A DNA stretch of 64,000 nucleotides from JBCFAY01 sp038562375. GTDB lineage: Bacteria > Bacillota > Clostridia > Christensenellales > CAG-138. Below are positions 54,381 through 63,705 of the stretch, piece by piece. The notes under the pieces were generated by a model, which made no database searches, had not been told where the DNA came from, and saw nothing but the letters and a program-made list of their open reading frames with translations. The stretch is taken from NCBI GenBank assembly GCA_038562375.1, contig JBCFAY010000003.1, positions 120,768 to 184,767 of the forward strand. Reading direction: 5' to 3'. Within the stretch, counting starts at the first letter, position 1. Each line of letters starts with the position of its first letter. Both the position numbers and the translations under genes were made by a program.

Positions 54381-54911
54381 ATGTCCAACAGGACGAAACG
54401 CCTTACCAACGCAGGGGTTTGCCTTGCGCTTTGCCTGCTTCTTCCGCTTGTTACCGGAAATATCCCCGCTTTGGGCAGCGCGTTTTTGCCGATGCATTTG
54501 CCTGTTCTTCTGTGCGGCTTCCTGTGCGGCTGGGGCTACGGGTCGCTCGTTGGCTTTGTTGCTCCGCTGTTGCGGTTTTTGATTTTTGGAATGCCGCCTC
54601 TTTTTCCCACGGGCATTGCGATGGCGTTCGAGCTTGCGGCATATGGGTTGATCACGGGAATTTTATATCGCGTGTTTCCTAAAAAAATGCCTTATATCTA
54701 TGCGTCGCTCTTGGTTGCCATGCTGGCCGGCCGGGCGCTTTGGGGCATTGTGCAAACGGTTCTCAGCGGCCTTTCGGGGAATGTGTTTACTTGGGAGTTG
54801 TTTACTTTAGGCGCGTTTATCAACGCCGTGCCCGGCATTATCCTGCAGATTGTCGTGATACCGATCGCCGTGTTTTTGCTGCAAAAAACGCAGCTTATCT
54901 TGCATGATTAG
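54381..54911 (+). CDS. ECF transporter S component (substrate-binding membrane protein)
   Basis: 176 residues, about six hydrophobic helices, the size and pattern of an energy-coupling-factor S component that captures a vitamin or precursor and works with a shared EcfAA'T module (not in this window). Features include AFLPMHLPVLLCGFLCGWGYG, where S components have a conserved helix contacting EcfT, and FPTGIAMAFELAAYGLITGI. GAGGGGA lies eight bases before ATG 54381. It overlaps the kinase gene by eight bases. The substrate cannot be read from sequence; PanT-, NiaX- or ThiT-like are all possible. Confidence 0.82.
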   Translation: MSNRTKRLTNAGVCLALCLLLPLVTGNIPALGSAFLPMHLPVLLCGFLCGWGYGSLVGFVAPLLRFLIFGMPPLFPTGIAMAFELAAYGLITGILYRVFPKKMPYIYASLLVAMLAGRALWGIVQTVLSGLSGNVFTWELFTLGAFINAVPGIILQIVVIPIAVFLLQKTQLILHD

Positions 54912-55980
54912 CATCGCCAAAATCCTTCTGGCGCACGCGGCCAAATATCCGCAGATGCAGGTCCAGGACGCCGTCAAGCTCATCTATCAGAATGAATTCG
55001 GCGCGGAGCACTTCGCTTGCGATGAAACGAGCAGCCTTTCCCGCTTATCCGAGGAGGTCGCTTCGCTGCCGGAGGGTGCTTTCACGCCTCTCTTTGAAAG
55101 CATCGGCAACGGCGCAGTGCGTCTAAATCTTGCCGCTTGCGAAAGCTCCGGACTGTCTTCCGGACTATCTTTATGCACGATCAACCGCATGTTTCTCGCT
55201 CAAACGGGAACTGCTGCGGGCAGCGAACGCTCCTTTGGGCGCAAGCTCGCTGTTTTGCTTTCGCTGAGCGAGAGGGGCTTGCTGCCGTATAATAAATCTG
55301 ATGTAGAGGACTCGATACAAGCGTACCGATCGGCCGGGGTCCGTCCCATCTCCCACAGCGGAGTTTATAAACAGGCATATTCCCCTGCATACAGGGTCAT
55401 CGGCGCGCAATTCAGAAAGTACGCGAAGATTTTTATGAAAATCGACCGGCTTTTGATGGAACAACAAACGGTCAATGTCGCAATCGACGGGATGTGCTGC
55501 GCGGGAAAGACGACGCTCGCGCGCCTGCTGTCCCAAATCTACGATTGCAATGTGCTCCATATGGATGATTTCTTTCTTCCCGCCGAGTTAAGGACGAAGG
55601 AGCGCCTTTTCTCCCCCGGCGGCAACATCCATTACGAGAGGTTCGAAGACCAGGTACTCAAAGGCCTGAAATCCTCAGGCGATTTTGCGTATCAAAGGTA
55701 TGACTGCGATACGATGCAGCTCAGCGCTCCTGTGGTGATTTCGCGCAAACGCCTGAATATTGTCGAGGGCGTCTATTGCCTCCGGCCTGAGTGGGTGCCG
55801 GTGTATGATCTTAAGATATTCCTTTCGACCGGCCCAAAACGGCAGCGGAGCCGCGTTCTGAGGCGTTGCGGCTCCACCGCCCTGCAGGAGCGGTTCTTAA
55901 CAGAATGGATTCCGCTGGAAAATCGCTATTTTGAAACTTTTAATATTCGCGAGGGCTGCGACCTTAAATACTATAGCTGA
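54904..55980 (+). CDS. P-loop kinase (uridine kinase-like) with N-terminal extra domain
   Basis: 358 residues. The N-terminal 185 (AKILLAHAAKYPQMQVQDAVKLIYQNEFGAEH) is an unassigned helical domain. From about 195 a P-loop kinase follows: VAIDGMCCAGKTTLARLLS, then LHMDDFFLP, as in uridine kinase, PanK and nicotinamide riboside kinases, and NIVEGVYCL. It is translated with the ECF S component, so it probably phosphorylates and traps the imported compound, a common vitamin-salvage arrangement. The substrate is unknown. Confidence 0.75.
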   Translation: MISIAKILLAHAAKYPQMQVQDAVKLIYQNEFGAEHFACDETSSLSRLSEEVASLPEGAFTPLFESIGNGAVRLNLAACESSGLSSGLSLCTINRMFLAQTGTAAGSERSFGRKLAVLLSLSERGLLPYNKSDVEDSIQAYRSAGVRPISHSGVYKQAYSPAYRVIGAQFRKYAKIFMKIDRLLMEQQTVNVAIDGMCCAGKTTLARLLSQIYDCNVLHMDDFFLPAELRTKERLFSPGGNIHYERFEDQVLKGLKSSGDFAYQRYDCDTMQLSAPVVISRKRLNIVEGVYCLRPEWVPVYDLKIFLSTGPKRQRSRVLRRCGSTALQERFLTEWIPLENRYFETFNIREGCDLKYYS

Positions 55981-56085
55981 ATCGGCCGGATGTTTGGCAG
56001 GCATTGTTTTACAGTCCTTGTTTCCCATTCCCCGCTGAAAAGCCCGCGATAACAACATTTTTTCGGCAAACGGATTCCGGCGGGG

Positions 56086-56114
56086 TTGACAGGAGCGGAT
56101 TTGCAAGATAAACT
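56086..56114 (+). promoter_or_regulatory. Promoter of valS-folC
   Basis: Perfect TTGACA (56086-56091), 17-base spacer, TAAACT (56109-56114), just upstream of the T-box leader. Confidence 0.65.
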
Positions 56115-56120
56115 TTACTA

Positions 56121-56365
56121 AGTTATATTCTGTTGCGATGATGAAGAGGAGTATGCTCTGCCCGGCATAAGAGAGACGGCTTCACAGGCTGAAAGGGCTG
56201 TCGGCAAAGGAAGAGCAGAATGTCGCTTCTGAGCGGTTCGCGCCGATCATCGGTGCGGCGCATACGCTGCGTTACGGCGTCCGAGTGGGATGATGTTTCA
56301 TCCAACAAAGGTGGTACCGCGAGAAACCTTCTCGTCCTTTGGGACGTTGGAGGTTGTTTTTATGC
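56121..56365 (+). promoter_or_regulatory. T-box leader of valS
   Basis: Contains the T-box core AGGTGGTACCGCG (56309-56321) that pairs with the uncharged tRNA acceptor end. It is followed by a terminator, AACCTTCTCGTCC with GGACGTTGGAGGTT then GTTTTT. Stem I spans roughly 56125-56280; a GTC in AATGTCGC near 56218 is a plausible valine specifier. Uncharged tRNA-Val would favour read-through into valS. Confidence 0.88.
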
Positions 56366-56389
56366 ACTCAAGAGCTTTGGAGGGAAACT

Positions 56390-59032
56390 ATGGCACACGA
56401 GCTTGAAAAAGCCTATAACCATAATACGGTTGAGGAAAGCCTGTATCACAAATGGGAACAGCGCGGATATTTTCATGCGGCTCCCAATGCGAACAAGCCG
56501 CCCTATTGCATCGTTATTCCGCCGCCGAACATCACCGGCCAGCTGCACATGGGCCACGCGCTCGACAACACATTGCAGGATGTGCTGATCCGCTATAAGC
56601 GCATGTCGGGATGCGAGACGCTGTGGCTTCCGGGAACCGATCACGCCTCGATCGCGACGGAGGTTAAGATCGTCGAGCAAATGGCAAAGGAAGGCATTAC
56701 GAAGCTCGATATCGGCCGCGAAAAGTTCCTCGAACGCGCGTGGGAATGGCGCCGCGTCTACGGCGGACGGATCGTCGAGCAGCTCAAAAAGCTCGGCTCG
56801 TCCTGCGATTGGGAACGCGAGCGCTTCACGATGGACGAGGGCTGTAACCGCGCCGTAACTAAAGTATTCGTTTCCTTATACCATAAGGGATTGATCTATC
56901 GCGGAGACCGGATCATCAACTGGTGTCCGGACTGCAAAACCGCGCTTTCGGACGCGGAGGTGGAATACGAGGAACAGAACAGCTTCCTCTGGCATGTGCG
57001 CTACGACGCGCCGGACAAGTCCTACTCGATTACCGTTGCGACGACCCGGCCCGAGACCATACTCGGCGATACCGCTATTGCGGTTCATCTCGAGGATGAG
57101 CGTTATGCAGCGCTTGTCGGCAAAACCGTCGTGATCCCGGTGATCAACCGTGAAATCCCCATCGTTGCGGATGAGTATGTCGAGCGCGAATTCGGCACCG
57201 GCGCGGTTAAGATCACTCCGGGCCACGATCCGAACGATTTTGAGGTCGGCGTGCGCACGGGCGCCCCCATACTGCGCGTGTTTACGGACGACGGGCACAT
57301 CAACGAATTGGGTGGCAAATATGTCGGCCTTACCACGATGGAGTGCAGGAAACAGCTCGTCAGCGATATCGAACAGGCAGGCAATCTCGTGCGCGTGGAG
57401 CCGTACGCGCACAATGTCGGCACCTGCTACCGCTGCCATACGACGGTGGAACCCATCGTCTCCAAACAGTGGTTTGTGGACATGAAGCCACTGGCCAAGC
57501 CTGCGATGGATGTGGTGCGCAGCGGCGAGATCAAATTCGTTCCCGAGCGGTTTGAGAAGACGTATTTCAACTGGATGGAGAACATCCGCGATTGGTGCAT
57601 CTCTCGCCAACTGTGGTGGGGACATCGCATCCCGGCGTGGTACTGCGACGCCTGCGGCGAAACCATCGTGCAGGAATCCGCGCCCGACCGCTGCCCGAAA
57701 TGCGGCCAGCCCGTCCGGCAAGACGAGGATGTGCTCGATACCTGGTTCTCCTCCGGCATGTGGCCGTTTTCGACGCTCGGCTATCCCGACAAGACGGCGG
57801 AGCTTAGCTACTTCTACCCCACCTCCACGCTGGTGACAGGGTACGACATCATATTCTTCTGGATCGCCCGCATGATCGTATTCGGCATGGAGGTCATGCA
57901 TCAAAAGCCGTTTGATACGGTGTATGTACACGGCATCGTCCGCGACGCTCAGGGACGCAAGATGAGCAAGTCCCTCGGCAACGGCATTGATCCGCTCGAA
58001 GTGATCAAGAAACACGGCGCAGATTCATTGCGTTTCAGCCTGATCACCGGCAACTCCGCGGGCAACGACATGCGCTTTTACTGGGAAAAAGTTGAGGCAG
58101 CGGGCAATTTCTGCAACAAGGTCTACAACGCGGTGCGCTTTGTGCTCATGAACATCGGCGATGCGCCCGTCGGCGAAATCGACTCCTCGATGCTCGACGT
58201 AGCGGATAAGTGGATCCTAAGCCGCATCAACGAGGTGATCGGCGAGGTCAGCGCGAATCTGGACGGCTTCGACCTCGGCCTTGCCGCCCAGAAGATCTAC
58301 GATTTTATCTGGAGCGAGTTCTGCGACTGGTATATCGAGATGGCAAAGCCCCGGCTCAATGGAACCGATGCGGCGGACGCCCAAAACGTGCGGGCCATAC
58401 TCGTATACGTACTCAAAAACGCGATGAAGCTCCTGCACCCTTTCATGCCGTTTATCACCGAAGAGCTGTATCTGCATCTGCACGTCGAGGATGAAACGAT
58501 TATGCTCTCTCCCTGGCCGGTTAAAAGCGGCGATTACTCCTATCCGCAGGAAGCCGCGGCCATGGAGGATATCATGGAGCTCATTCGCTCCATCCGCAAC
58601 ATCCGTGCGGAGATGAGCGTCCTTCCCGCGAAGCGCATCGGGGTGATATTGGTAGCGACCGAAGAAAACGCGGGTTTCTGCAGGGAAGCATCCATGTATG
58701 TTATGCGCCTTGCCGGCGCTGAACGCGTCGAGGTTCGCAGCGATAAATCCTCTATCCCCGCGAATTCCGTTTCCGCTATCTGCAAGCTTGCACAAGCCTT
58801 TATGCCGCTTGAAGATCTTGTAGATTACGAAAAGGAGATCGCGCGCGTAAAGAAAGAGATCGAACGCGTTGCGTCTGAAATCTCAAGGGCGGAGAGCAAG
58901 TTGAACAATGAAAGCTTTGTCGCCAAGGCACCCGCGCGCGTCGTCGAAGAGGAGCGCGGCAAGCTTGACTCTGCGCGCGAAATGCAGAAGAAACTTGAAA
59001 TGCGTTTGCTGGAGTTGATCAAACAAGGATGA
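56390..59032 (+). CDS. valS: Valyl-tRNA synthetase
   Basis: Class Ia synthetase of 880 residues. PPPNITGQLHMGHALDNT contains the HIGH-type motif (HMGH), and GRKMSKSLGNGIDPLEV the KMSKS. The editing domain lies between (ATTRPETILGDTAIAVH), and the C-terminal coiled-coil arm (EIARVKKEIERVASEISRAE) is typical of ValRS. GGAGGGAAAC precedes ATG 56390. It overlaps the second folC by four bases, a common arrangement in Bacillota. Confidence 0.97.
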   Translation: MAHELEKAYNHNTVEESLYHKWEQRGYFHAAPNANKPPYCIVIPPPNITGQLHMGHALDNTLQDVLIRYKRMSGCETLWLPGTDHASIATEVKIVEQMAKEGITKLDIGREKFLERAWEWRRVYGGRIVEQLKKLGSSCDWERERFTMDEGCNRAVTKVFVSLYHKGLIYRGDRIINWCPDCKTALSDAEVEYEEQNSFLWHVRYDAPDKSYSITVATTRPETILGDTAIAVHLEDERYAALVGKTVVIPVINREIPIVADEYVEREFGTGAVKITPGHDPNDFEVGVRTGAPILRVFTDDGHINELGGKYVGLTTMECRKQLVSDIEQAGNLVRVEPYAHNVGTCYRCHTTVEPIVSKQWFVDMKPLAKPAMDVVRSGEIKFVPERFEKTYFNWMENIRDWCISRQLWWGHRIPAWYCDACGETIVQESAPDRCPKCGQPVRQDEDVLDTWFSSGMWPFSTLGYPDKTAELSYFYPTSTLVTGYDIIFFWIARMIVFGMEVMHQKPFDTVYVHGIVRDAQGRKMSKSLGNGIDPLEVIKKHGADSLRFSLITGNSAGNDMRFYWEKVEAAGNFCNKVYNAVRFVLMNIGDAPVGEIDSSMLDVADKWILSRINEVIGEVSANLDGFDLGLAAQKIYDFIWSEFCDWYIEMAKPRLNGTDAADAQNVRAILVYVLKNAMKLLHPFMPFITEELYLHLHVEDETIMLSPWPVKSGDYSYPQEAAAMEDIMELIRSIRNIRAEMSVLPAKRIGVILVATEENAGFCREASMYVMRLAGAERVEVRSDKSSIPANSVSAICKLAQAFMPLEDLVDYEKEIARVKKEIERVASEISRAESKLNNESFVAKAPARVVEEERGKLDSAREMQKKLEMRLLELIKQG

Positions 59033-60267
59033 ATTTACAGGATTTTCTCTCCGTACGTTCCTCAAAAGCCCGCACGCTGGATCACATTCGCGCGCTGTAT
59101 CGGCAATTGGGGAACCCTCAGGATTCCATGCTCTGCGTACAGGTCGCCGGCACGAACGCAAAAGGTTCAACGTCGGCGATGCTTTCCATGATCCTGCGCA
59201 AGGCAGGTTATAAAACCGGCCTATATACTTCCCCCGCTCTTTCCAAAGCCAACGAACGGATGCGCACCGACGGCGTGATGATTTCCGATGAGGAACTGCT
59301 CGAATGCGCGCTCCTGGTCGAGGCTGCCGAGCAAGCGCTCGGCCGAACCTTCGGCGGCTTTGACCGCATGACCGCATGCGCGCTGCTCGCGTACCAGAAG
59401 CAAAACGTTCAGGTAGCTGTGCTGGAGACCGGACTCGGCGGCCTGCTCGACCCCGTTACGGCCGTTGATGCGCGCCTTAACTTTATTACGTCCATCAGCA
59501 TGGACCATATGCAGATACTCGGCAACACGATCGAAGAGATCGCAAACCAGAAATGCGGGAGCCTAAAGCCCGGCGTCCCCGTGATTTCCCATCCGCAGGT
59601 GCCGTCGGTCGAACGGCTTATCGCCCTGTACGCCGAGGCGCTCGGGTGCCCGCTGACGGTTGTGAACCCTGAAGATATCCATGACGTTGAGGTCGGCGAA
59701 GGGCTGCAGACGATGAGCTATCATGGCTATCGCGTTGCGATGCAATTATTAGGGCCGCATCAGCGCGTGAATGCCGCCGCCGCCATCGAGGGCGCGCTGG
59801 CGCTTCGTGCGCAGGGGCTCGCGATTTCCGACGAACACATCGTGGACGGCCTTGCCGCTACACATTGGTCCTGCCGACTTGAAATGGTCAAAGGCTTCCT
59901 TTTGGACGGCGCGCACAACGAGGATGCGATGCGCGTTTTGCGCGCTTCACTTGCGGAATGTTACCCGAATAAACGTCCGATTCTGATGTTGGCCGTCATG
60001 CAGGACAAGGATATCGCCGGCATTGCCAAAGTTGTCGCAACATTCGTTCATGAGTGCGTATGCGTGAAGATCAACGAACGCTCGGCCGACGCGGAGGCGC
60101 TCGCGGGACTGTTGCGGGAAAGAGGCGTGTCCGCAGTTCCCGCGGGCTCGGTGACCGAGGGTTTAAAGCTGTTGAACGATATGCGAAACGGCGATACGAT
60201 CGCCGTGGTGGCGGGAAGTTTGTACCTTACAGGCGCGGTAAAAGACATTCTCCTTAGTGACTCCTGA
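59029..60267 (+). CDS. folC: Folylpolyglutamate synthase / dihydrofolate synthase (copy 2)
   Basis: Second FolC in the window, 412 residues, following valS as is usual in Bacillota. VAGTNAKGSTSAMLSMIL is the ATP loop (Ala replaces the usual Gly), then GLGGLLDPVTAV, SMDHMQILGNTIEEIANQK and LLDGAHNEDA. It has diverged clearly from the copy at 27543, so the two may have split dihydrofolate-synthase and polyglutamylation duties; that is inference. Confidence 0.92.
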   Translation: MNLQDFLSVRSSKARTLDHIRALYRQLGNPQDSMLCVQVAGTNAKGSTSAMLSMILRKAGYKTGLYTSPALSKANERMRTDGVMISDEELLECALLVEAAEQALGRTFGGFDRMTACALLAYQKQNVQVAVLETGLGGLLDPVTAVDARLNFITSISMDHMQILGNTIEEIANQKCGSLKPGVPVISHPQVPSVERLIALYAEALGCPLTVVNPEDIHDVEVGEGLQTMSYHGYRVAMQLLGPHQRVNAAAAIEGALALRAQGLAISDEHIVDGLAATHWSCRLEMVKGFLLDGAHNEDAMRVLRASLAECYPNKRPILMLAVMQDKDIAGIAKVVATFVHECVCVKINERSADAEALAGLLRERGVSAVPAGSVTEGLKLLNDMRNGDTIAVVAGSLYLTGAVKDILLSDS

Positions 60268-60311
60268 AAGGCCGATACATGTCGGTCGATCGTCCGACAT
60301 TCAAAAAAGGC

Positions 60312-60340
60312 TTGCAATGAAAATGTGCGTAAGGTATAAT
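60312..60340 (+). promoter_or_regulatory. Promoter of tRNA-Val
   Basis: TTGCAA (60312-60317), 17-base spacer, perfect TATAAT (60335-60340), 15 bases before the tRNA. Confidence 0.7.
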
Positions 60341-60355
60341 AATGCTTGCGGTCAC

Positions 60356-60432
60356 GGGGATGTAGCCCAGCAGGTTAGAGCGCTTCGCTCACATCGAAGA
60401 GGTCGGGGGTTCGAGCCCCTCCATCCCCACCA
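60356..60432 (+). tRNA. tRNA-Val (anticodon CAC)
   Basis: 77 bases; acceptor GGGGATG/CATCCCC, encoded CCA, anticodon loop CTCACAT on stem CTTCG/CGAAG. Its own promoter and terminator flank it. Confidence 0.92.
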
Positions 60433-60435
60433 CGT

Positions 60436-60465
60436 CGGAGCAAAGTTCGCTTTGCTCCGTTTTTG
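60436..60465 (+). terminator. Terminator of tRNA-Val
   Basis: CGGAGCAAAG, loop TTCG, CTTTGCTCCG, then TTTTTG. Confidence 0.85.
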
Positions 60466-60814
60466 TTTACACAAAAACATTCGCATCGGCTAAAGCCCTT
60501 ATAAACGCGGGCTGTTAACGCCGATATGCTCTCCATCAACTTTTTGCGGGAATGATTGCCCAGGTTTTATTTGTCTCTCATCCTTTTTGTAATCAAGACA
60601 CATCGGAGCAAATTATGCCCTTCTTAACAAATCCTGCGGCTTTGCCGTGGCCTCATGAATATGAAAGTATGGGATATAAGCGCGCCGGGGAAGCCTTCTT
60701 TCGCAAAGGTGAATTCTGTTTATTTGAAAAGCAATTAGGATCCGGGTGACCGCCGATACTCCCTGTGCGACGATCGGCGGAGACTTTGGGACACGATGGC
60801 AATATACCGGGCAA
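60466..60814. other. Intergenic stretch after tRNA-Val
   Basis: Holds one doubtful small ORF (60615-60749) and an 8-base inverted repeat CCGCCGAT/ATCGGCGG (about 60750-60781) without a T-tract. Nothing else is seen. Confidence 0.5.
60615..60749 (+). CDS. Doubtful 44-aa ORF
   Basis: ATG 60615 has CGGAG six bases upstream; the peptide begins MPFLTNPAALPWPHEYESMG and resembles no family I know. It could be a gene remnant. Confidence 0.2.
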   Translation: MPFLTNPAALPWPHEYESMGYKRAGEAFFRKGEFCLFEKQLGSG

Positions 60815-61375
60815 CTAGACGCAAAATTGCCGTATGATGCCGCAAGTCATAACGTCCGCCATTTTTAGTGCTTCCGCCTGTATATGGTCATATTCTTCGA
60901 TGCTCTTCTCAAATTGGCCGGTTAAAATAAATACCGCTTCGTCTTCCGTCATACGCAGATGATCAAAGAATAAGGTTTTCCAGGTGCGCGCGCTCCAGAA
61001 CGGATTGATAGAGCCCAGGAAGTCCGCTATTTCCTCACCGTTGGCGTACCACTTCTTGCGCTGTTTCTCTGCCTCCGCAGTATCGCCGGCTTTTGCAGCG
61101 TTTACCAATTGTGCCGCAATAAGAAGGTGATCCGCTAAAAGCTGCTCAAATTGTGTTGCTTTTTTTTTGCCGTAAAATGGCTGCAGCTCTTCAGCGAAAT
61201 CCTTAGGGTTTTGCAAAAGCCTCTGGGTAACAAATTGAAGATCGGGTGAATTGAAAGCTGTGCTAACGATAAAAAAGCGAGTCCATAGCACATGCTCGTT
61301 CCAAAGCCGACGATTCAGGTCTGATATCTTTAATTGGCTGCAGGTCAAGCCGTTATTTAAGCAATTCGTTTGCAT
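60815..61375 (-). CDS. Helical-bundle protein of a family often mislabelled acetylglutamate kinase
   Basis: 186 residues, all helical, with conserved NEHVLWTRFFIVSTAFN, LADHLLIAAQLVNAAKAGD, SINPFWSARTWKTLFFDHL and QFEKSIEEYDHIQAEALKMAD. I recall Bacillota proteins of this size and pattern annotated as acetylglutamate kinase, but no amino-acid kinase fold is visible. The spaced His, Glu and Trp suggest a ferritin-like or DinB-like bundle that might bind metal. AGGAGGAGTTAC precedes the ATG. Function unknown. Confidence 0.7.
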   Translation of the reverse strand: MQTNCLNNGLTCSQLKISDLNRRLWNEHVLWTRFFIVSTAFNSPDLQFVTQRLLQNPKDFAEELQPFYGKKKATQFEQLLADHLLIAAQLVNAAKAGDTAEAEKQRKKWYANGEEIADFLGSINPFWSARTWKTLFFDHLRMTEDEAVFILTGQFEKSIEEYDHIQAEALKMADVMTCGIIRQFCV

Positions 61376-61723
61376 TGTAACTCCTCCTTCGAAGTTGCGC
61401 GTTGATTTAGAAAGAACAATGCTGATATCGTCTACTATCCCATTGCAACAATATATGATTAGAGCGTGGGCGCTGTGTAAGAATTACCGGAGTTTTAGAA
61501 AAGTTACGGGTGTGGACCATCGGCGCGGCAGAAAATGCGAAGCTTTGGAGCACAACGGCACGTATGCTGCATGTCGGAGCTGTTTAAGCGCTGCATAGCA
61601 TACATGGTCGGCCCAAGCACCGACACCGATCGCAAACAGGACCTGTGTCGCTCTTTGGTGCGGAAATAATGCGTTGCGACGTGAGGGTTCAGGATCGCAG
61701 CCAATAGAAGCTTACGCGTTGAC
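61376..61723. other. Intergenic stretch
   Basis: No gene or structured RNA recognised between the helical-bundle gene and the amidohydrolase terminator. Confidence 0.5.
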
Positions 61724-61758
61724 AAAGGAGAAGCCCGGAACATCCGGGCTTCTCCTTT
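61724..61758 (-). terminator. Terminator of the amidohydrolase gene
   Basis: AAAGGAGAAGCCCGG and its exact complement form a 15-base stem with a five-base loop, 22 bases beyond the stop. Confidence 0.8.
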
Positions 61759-61780
61759 ATAGTTATAAGCGGCTTTGAAA

Positions 61781-63139
61781 TCAGCAGCCTTCTATTTTGC
61801 AGCGCCGATATAAAGCTGAACACGCCTTTAAGACGTTTTGAATAACATCCTTCTCATTCAGATAGGTGAACAGGCCGTCGTCGAGTACCTTTTTGCCTTC
61901 GATAAACACGGTCTTGACATCGCTTTGATTCGATGCGTATATCAGCGTGGCGACGGGATCGTGGTGCGGTACATTGTGCAGTTTGTTTAGATCGACGATC
62001 ACCAGATCCGCTTTTTTCCCGGATTCCAGGGAACCGATTTCTTTATCGAGGCCGAGCGCTTTGGCGCCGTTGATCGTGGCCATCTTTAACGCCTGATACG
62101 ATGTAACGGCTACAGGGTTATGGCTCTTAACCCTGGGCAGAAGCGCCGCATACTTCATGCTTTCGATCATGTCTTGATTGTTGTTGGGCGAGTCCGTGCC
62201 CAAGGCGACATTTACATTTTTAGAGAGCATTTCTTCGACGGGTGCAATACCGGAAGCAAGCAGCATATTGCTCGCCGGATTGAAAATCGCCGTGCCGCCC
62301 TTGTCGCGCAGGATATCGATTTCTTTTGATGAAAGCATCACGGAATGAACGGAATGGAACTTGTCGGTCACCATGCCCAATTCGTCAAATACTTCAACAA
62401 AAGTCTTGCCGTATCTCTTTTTGATCTCTTCAACTTCAAAGCGCGCTTCGGCCACATGCGTGTGTATGCCAACGCCGTAGGCTTTCGCCAGCTCCCACAC
62501 CTTTTTGATGGAGGATAAGCTCGAATAAAGCATGTTGACCGGGCTGACCCAGATGCGAATTTTTCCCTGGTTCGCGCCATGCCACTGGTCGAGTATTCGC
62601 GTATATTCTTTGACCACTTCATCTTCGCTTTCCAAAAACTCTTTGGGCACATTGAACGGCAGGTCGTGGTAGCCCCGCGCCATAAGCGCTTTCACCCCTG
62701 CGTTTTCGATTCCCTTGAGAACCGCGTCGATGTTTTCGTTTTTGTTCGCGGCCATATAGTAATTGTCAATTAAAAACGTCGTCCCGCTGCGCAGGTTTTC
62801 CATACAGCCTAGGAGCGAACCAAAATAAGCTTCTTCGGCATTGATTTCCCTTAAGCAGGGCCAAATGGCATCCCGAAGCCAATCCTTGAGGTCCCGATCC
62901 ATGCCCAAACCGCGCATCATAAAATAGACGTTATGGGTATGCGCGTTGATGATGCCGGGGATCAGCAGATTGCCTTGCGCGTCAATTATTTCACTGAAAG
63001 AATCAGTAGGAAAAGGCATCTCCTCCGATTTGCCGAGCCATTTGATTTTATTGCCTTCTATGATCAATGATCCGTCAGGATAGACGGTATCCTTGGAATC
63101 TACAGTAACAATATAGGCGTTACGGATTAGAGTGGACAT
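61781..63139 (-). CDS. Amidohydrolase, TrzA/AtzA/MtaD-like deaminase
   Basis: A metal-dependent deaminase/hydrolase of 452 residues. IPGIINAHTHNVYFMMRGLG holds the HxH pair, HTHVAEARFEVEE the third metal His, HSVMLSS the next His and GTDSPNNNQD the Asp. The C-terminal GSLESGKKADLVIVDL segment is typical of the group. Characterised relatives deaminate S-adenosylhomocysteine, methylthioadenosine, guanine or triazines; which applies here cannot be read. Promoter-like TTGATA/CATAAT lies upstream and a terminator follows, so it is monocistronic. Confidence 0.88.
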   Translation of the reverse strand: MSTLIRNAYIVTVDSKDTVYPDGSLIIEGNKIKWLGKSEEMPFPTDSFSEIIDAQGNLLIPGIINAHTHNVYFMMRGLGMDRDLKDWLRDAIWPCLREINAEEAYFGSLLGCMENLRSGTTFLIDNYYMAANKNENIDAVLKGIENAGVKALMARGYHDLPFNVPKEFLESEDEVVKEYTRILDQWHGANQGKIRIWVSPVNMLYSSLSSIKKVWELAKAYGVGIHTHVAEARFEVEEIKKRYGKTFVEVFDELGMVTDKFHSVHSVMLSSKEIDILRDKGGTAIFNPASNMLLASGIAPVEEMLSKNVNVALGTDSPNNNQDMIESMKYAALLPRVKSHNPVAVTSYQALKMATINGAKALGLDKEIGSLESGKKADLVIVDLNKLHNVPHHDPVATLIYASNQSDVKTVFIEGKKVLDDGLFTYLNEKDVIQNVLKACSALYRRCKIEGC

Positions 63140-63185
63140 TTAAATTCACCGCTTTCTGCAATTTTATCCGGAGAAGCATGGTTTT

Positions 63186-63214
63186 ATTATGCTATAAACG
63201 ATGCGGTTTATCAA
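63186..63214 (-). promoter_or_regulatory. Promoter of the amidohydrolase gene
   Basis: On the minus strand TTGATA (63209-63214), 17-base spacer, CATAAT (63186-63191). Confidence 0.5.
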
Positions 63215-63348
63215 TGGATGTATCGAATATAACCCCATGCCGATTGCCGGATTGTTCTATCATCTGTACTGTAGCTTTGTATGCGCTTGCGCTCACCGTT
63301 ATTATGCGGATCCGTTCGACTTCATGAGTGCGGGGCTTTTCAGCGCAA

Positions 63349-63373
63349 ACAGTCGCGCACGATGGGCGCGACT
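63349..63373. repeat. Inverted repeat downstream of the holin-like gene
   Basis: CAGTCGCGC and GCGCGACTG form a perfect nine-base stem with a seven-base loop, about 40 bases past the holin-like stop. The T-tract is short (TTTG on the minus strand), so it is a weak terminator at best. Confidence 0.4.
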
Positions 63374-63414
63374 GTAAAATTCCTCAAGGCAAACGCTTGC
63401 GCTATGCAGGGCGA

Positions 63415-63705
63415 TTATCCTTTGGCGTCGTTAAAATACGTGCTGTTGATGGCGTCGTATGCGCCGTTGCTGGCAAGAGAGACAACCACCGCGTTTATGA
63501 TGCTTAGAAACGCGCTTTCCAGCGAAAAGGCGCCTGAAACAAGCGTGGATCCAAGCAATATCACAACAGCGATGATATAGCTGAAAATGCGCGTTGGGAT
63601 GATATTGAACAGTTCAATGCCCTTGAGCATCTGGGTGATCAGCGTGGTGGCAAGAACCGCTCCCGCATAGGACTGAAGCATATTTATCGTAAAGAACTCA
63701 TCCAT
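63415..63705 (-). CDS. Small holin-like membrane protein
   Basis: 96 residues with about three hydrophobic segments (SYAGAVLATTLITQMLKG, IFSYIIAVVILLGSTLVSG, AFLSIINAVVVSLASNGAYDAI). The pattern is that of phage-type holin/BhlA-like proteins found in Clostridia chromosomes. GGAGGG lies six bases before the ATG. No endolysin or other phage gene is in view; the left neighbour is an amidohydrolase, the right side is the window edge. Confidence 0.6.
   Translation of the reverse strand: MDEFFTINMLQSYAGAVLATTLITQMLKGIELFNIIPTRIFSYIIAVVILLGSTLVSGAFSLESAFLSIINAVVVSLASNGAYDAINSTYFNDAKG

Noticed and set aside
56121..56365. valS leader as a new riboswitch
   Set aside because: The exact AGGTGGTACCGCG core and terminator identify it as an ordinary T-box.
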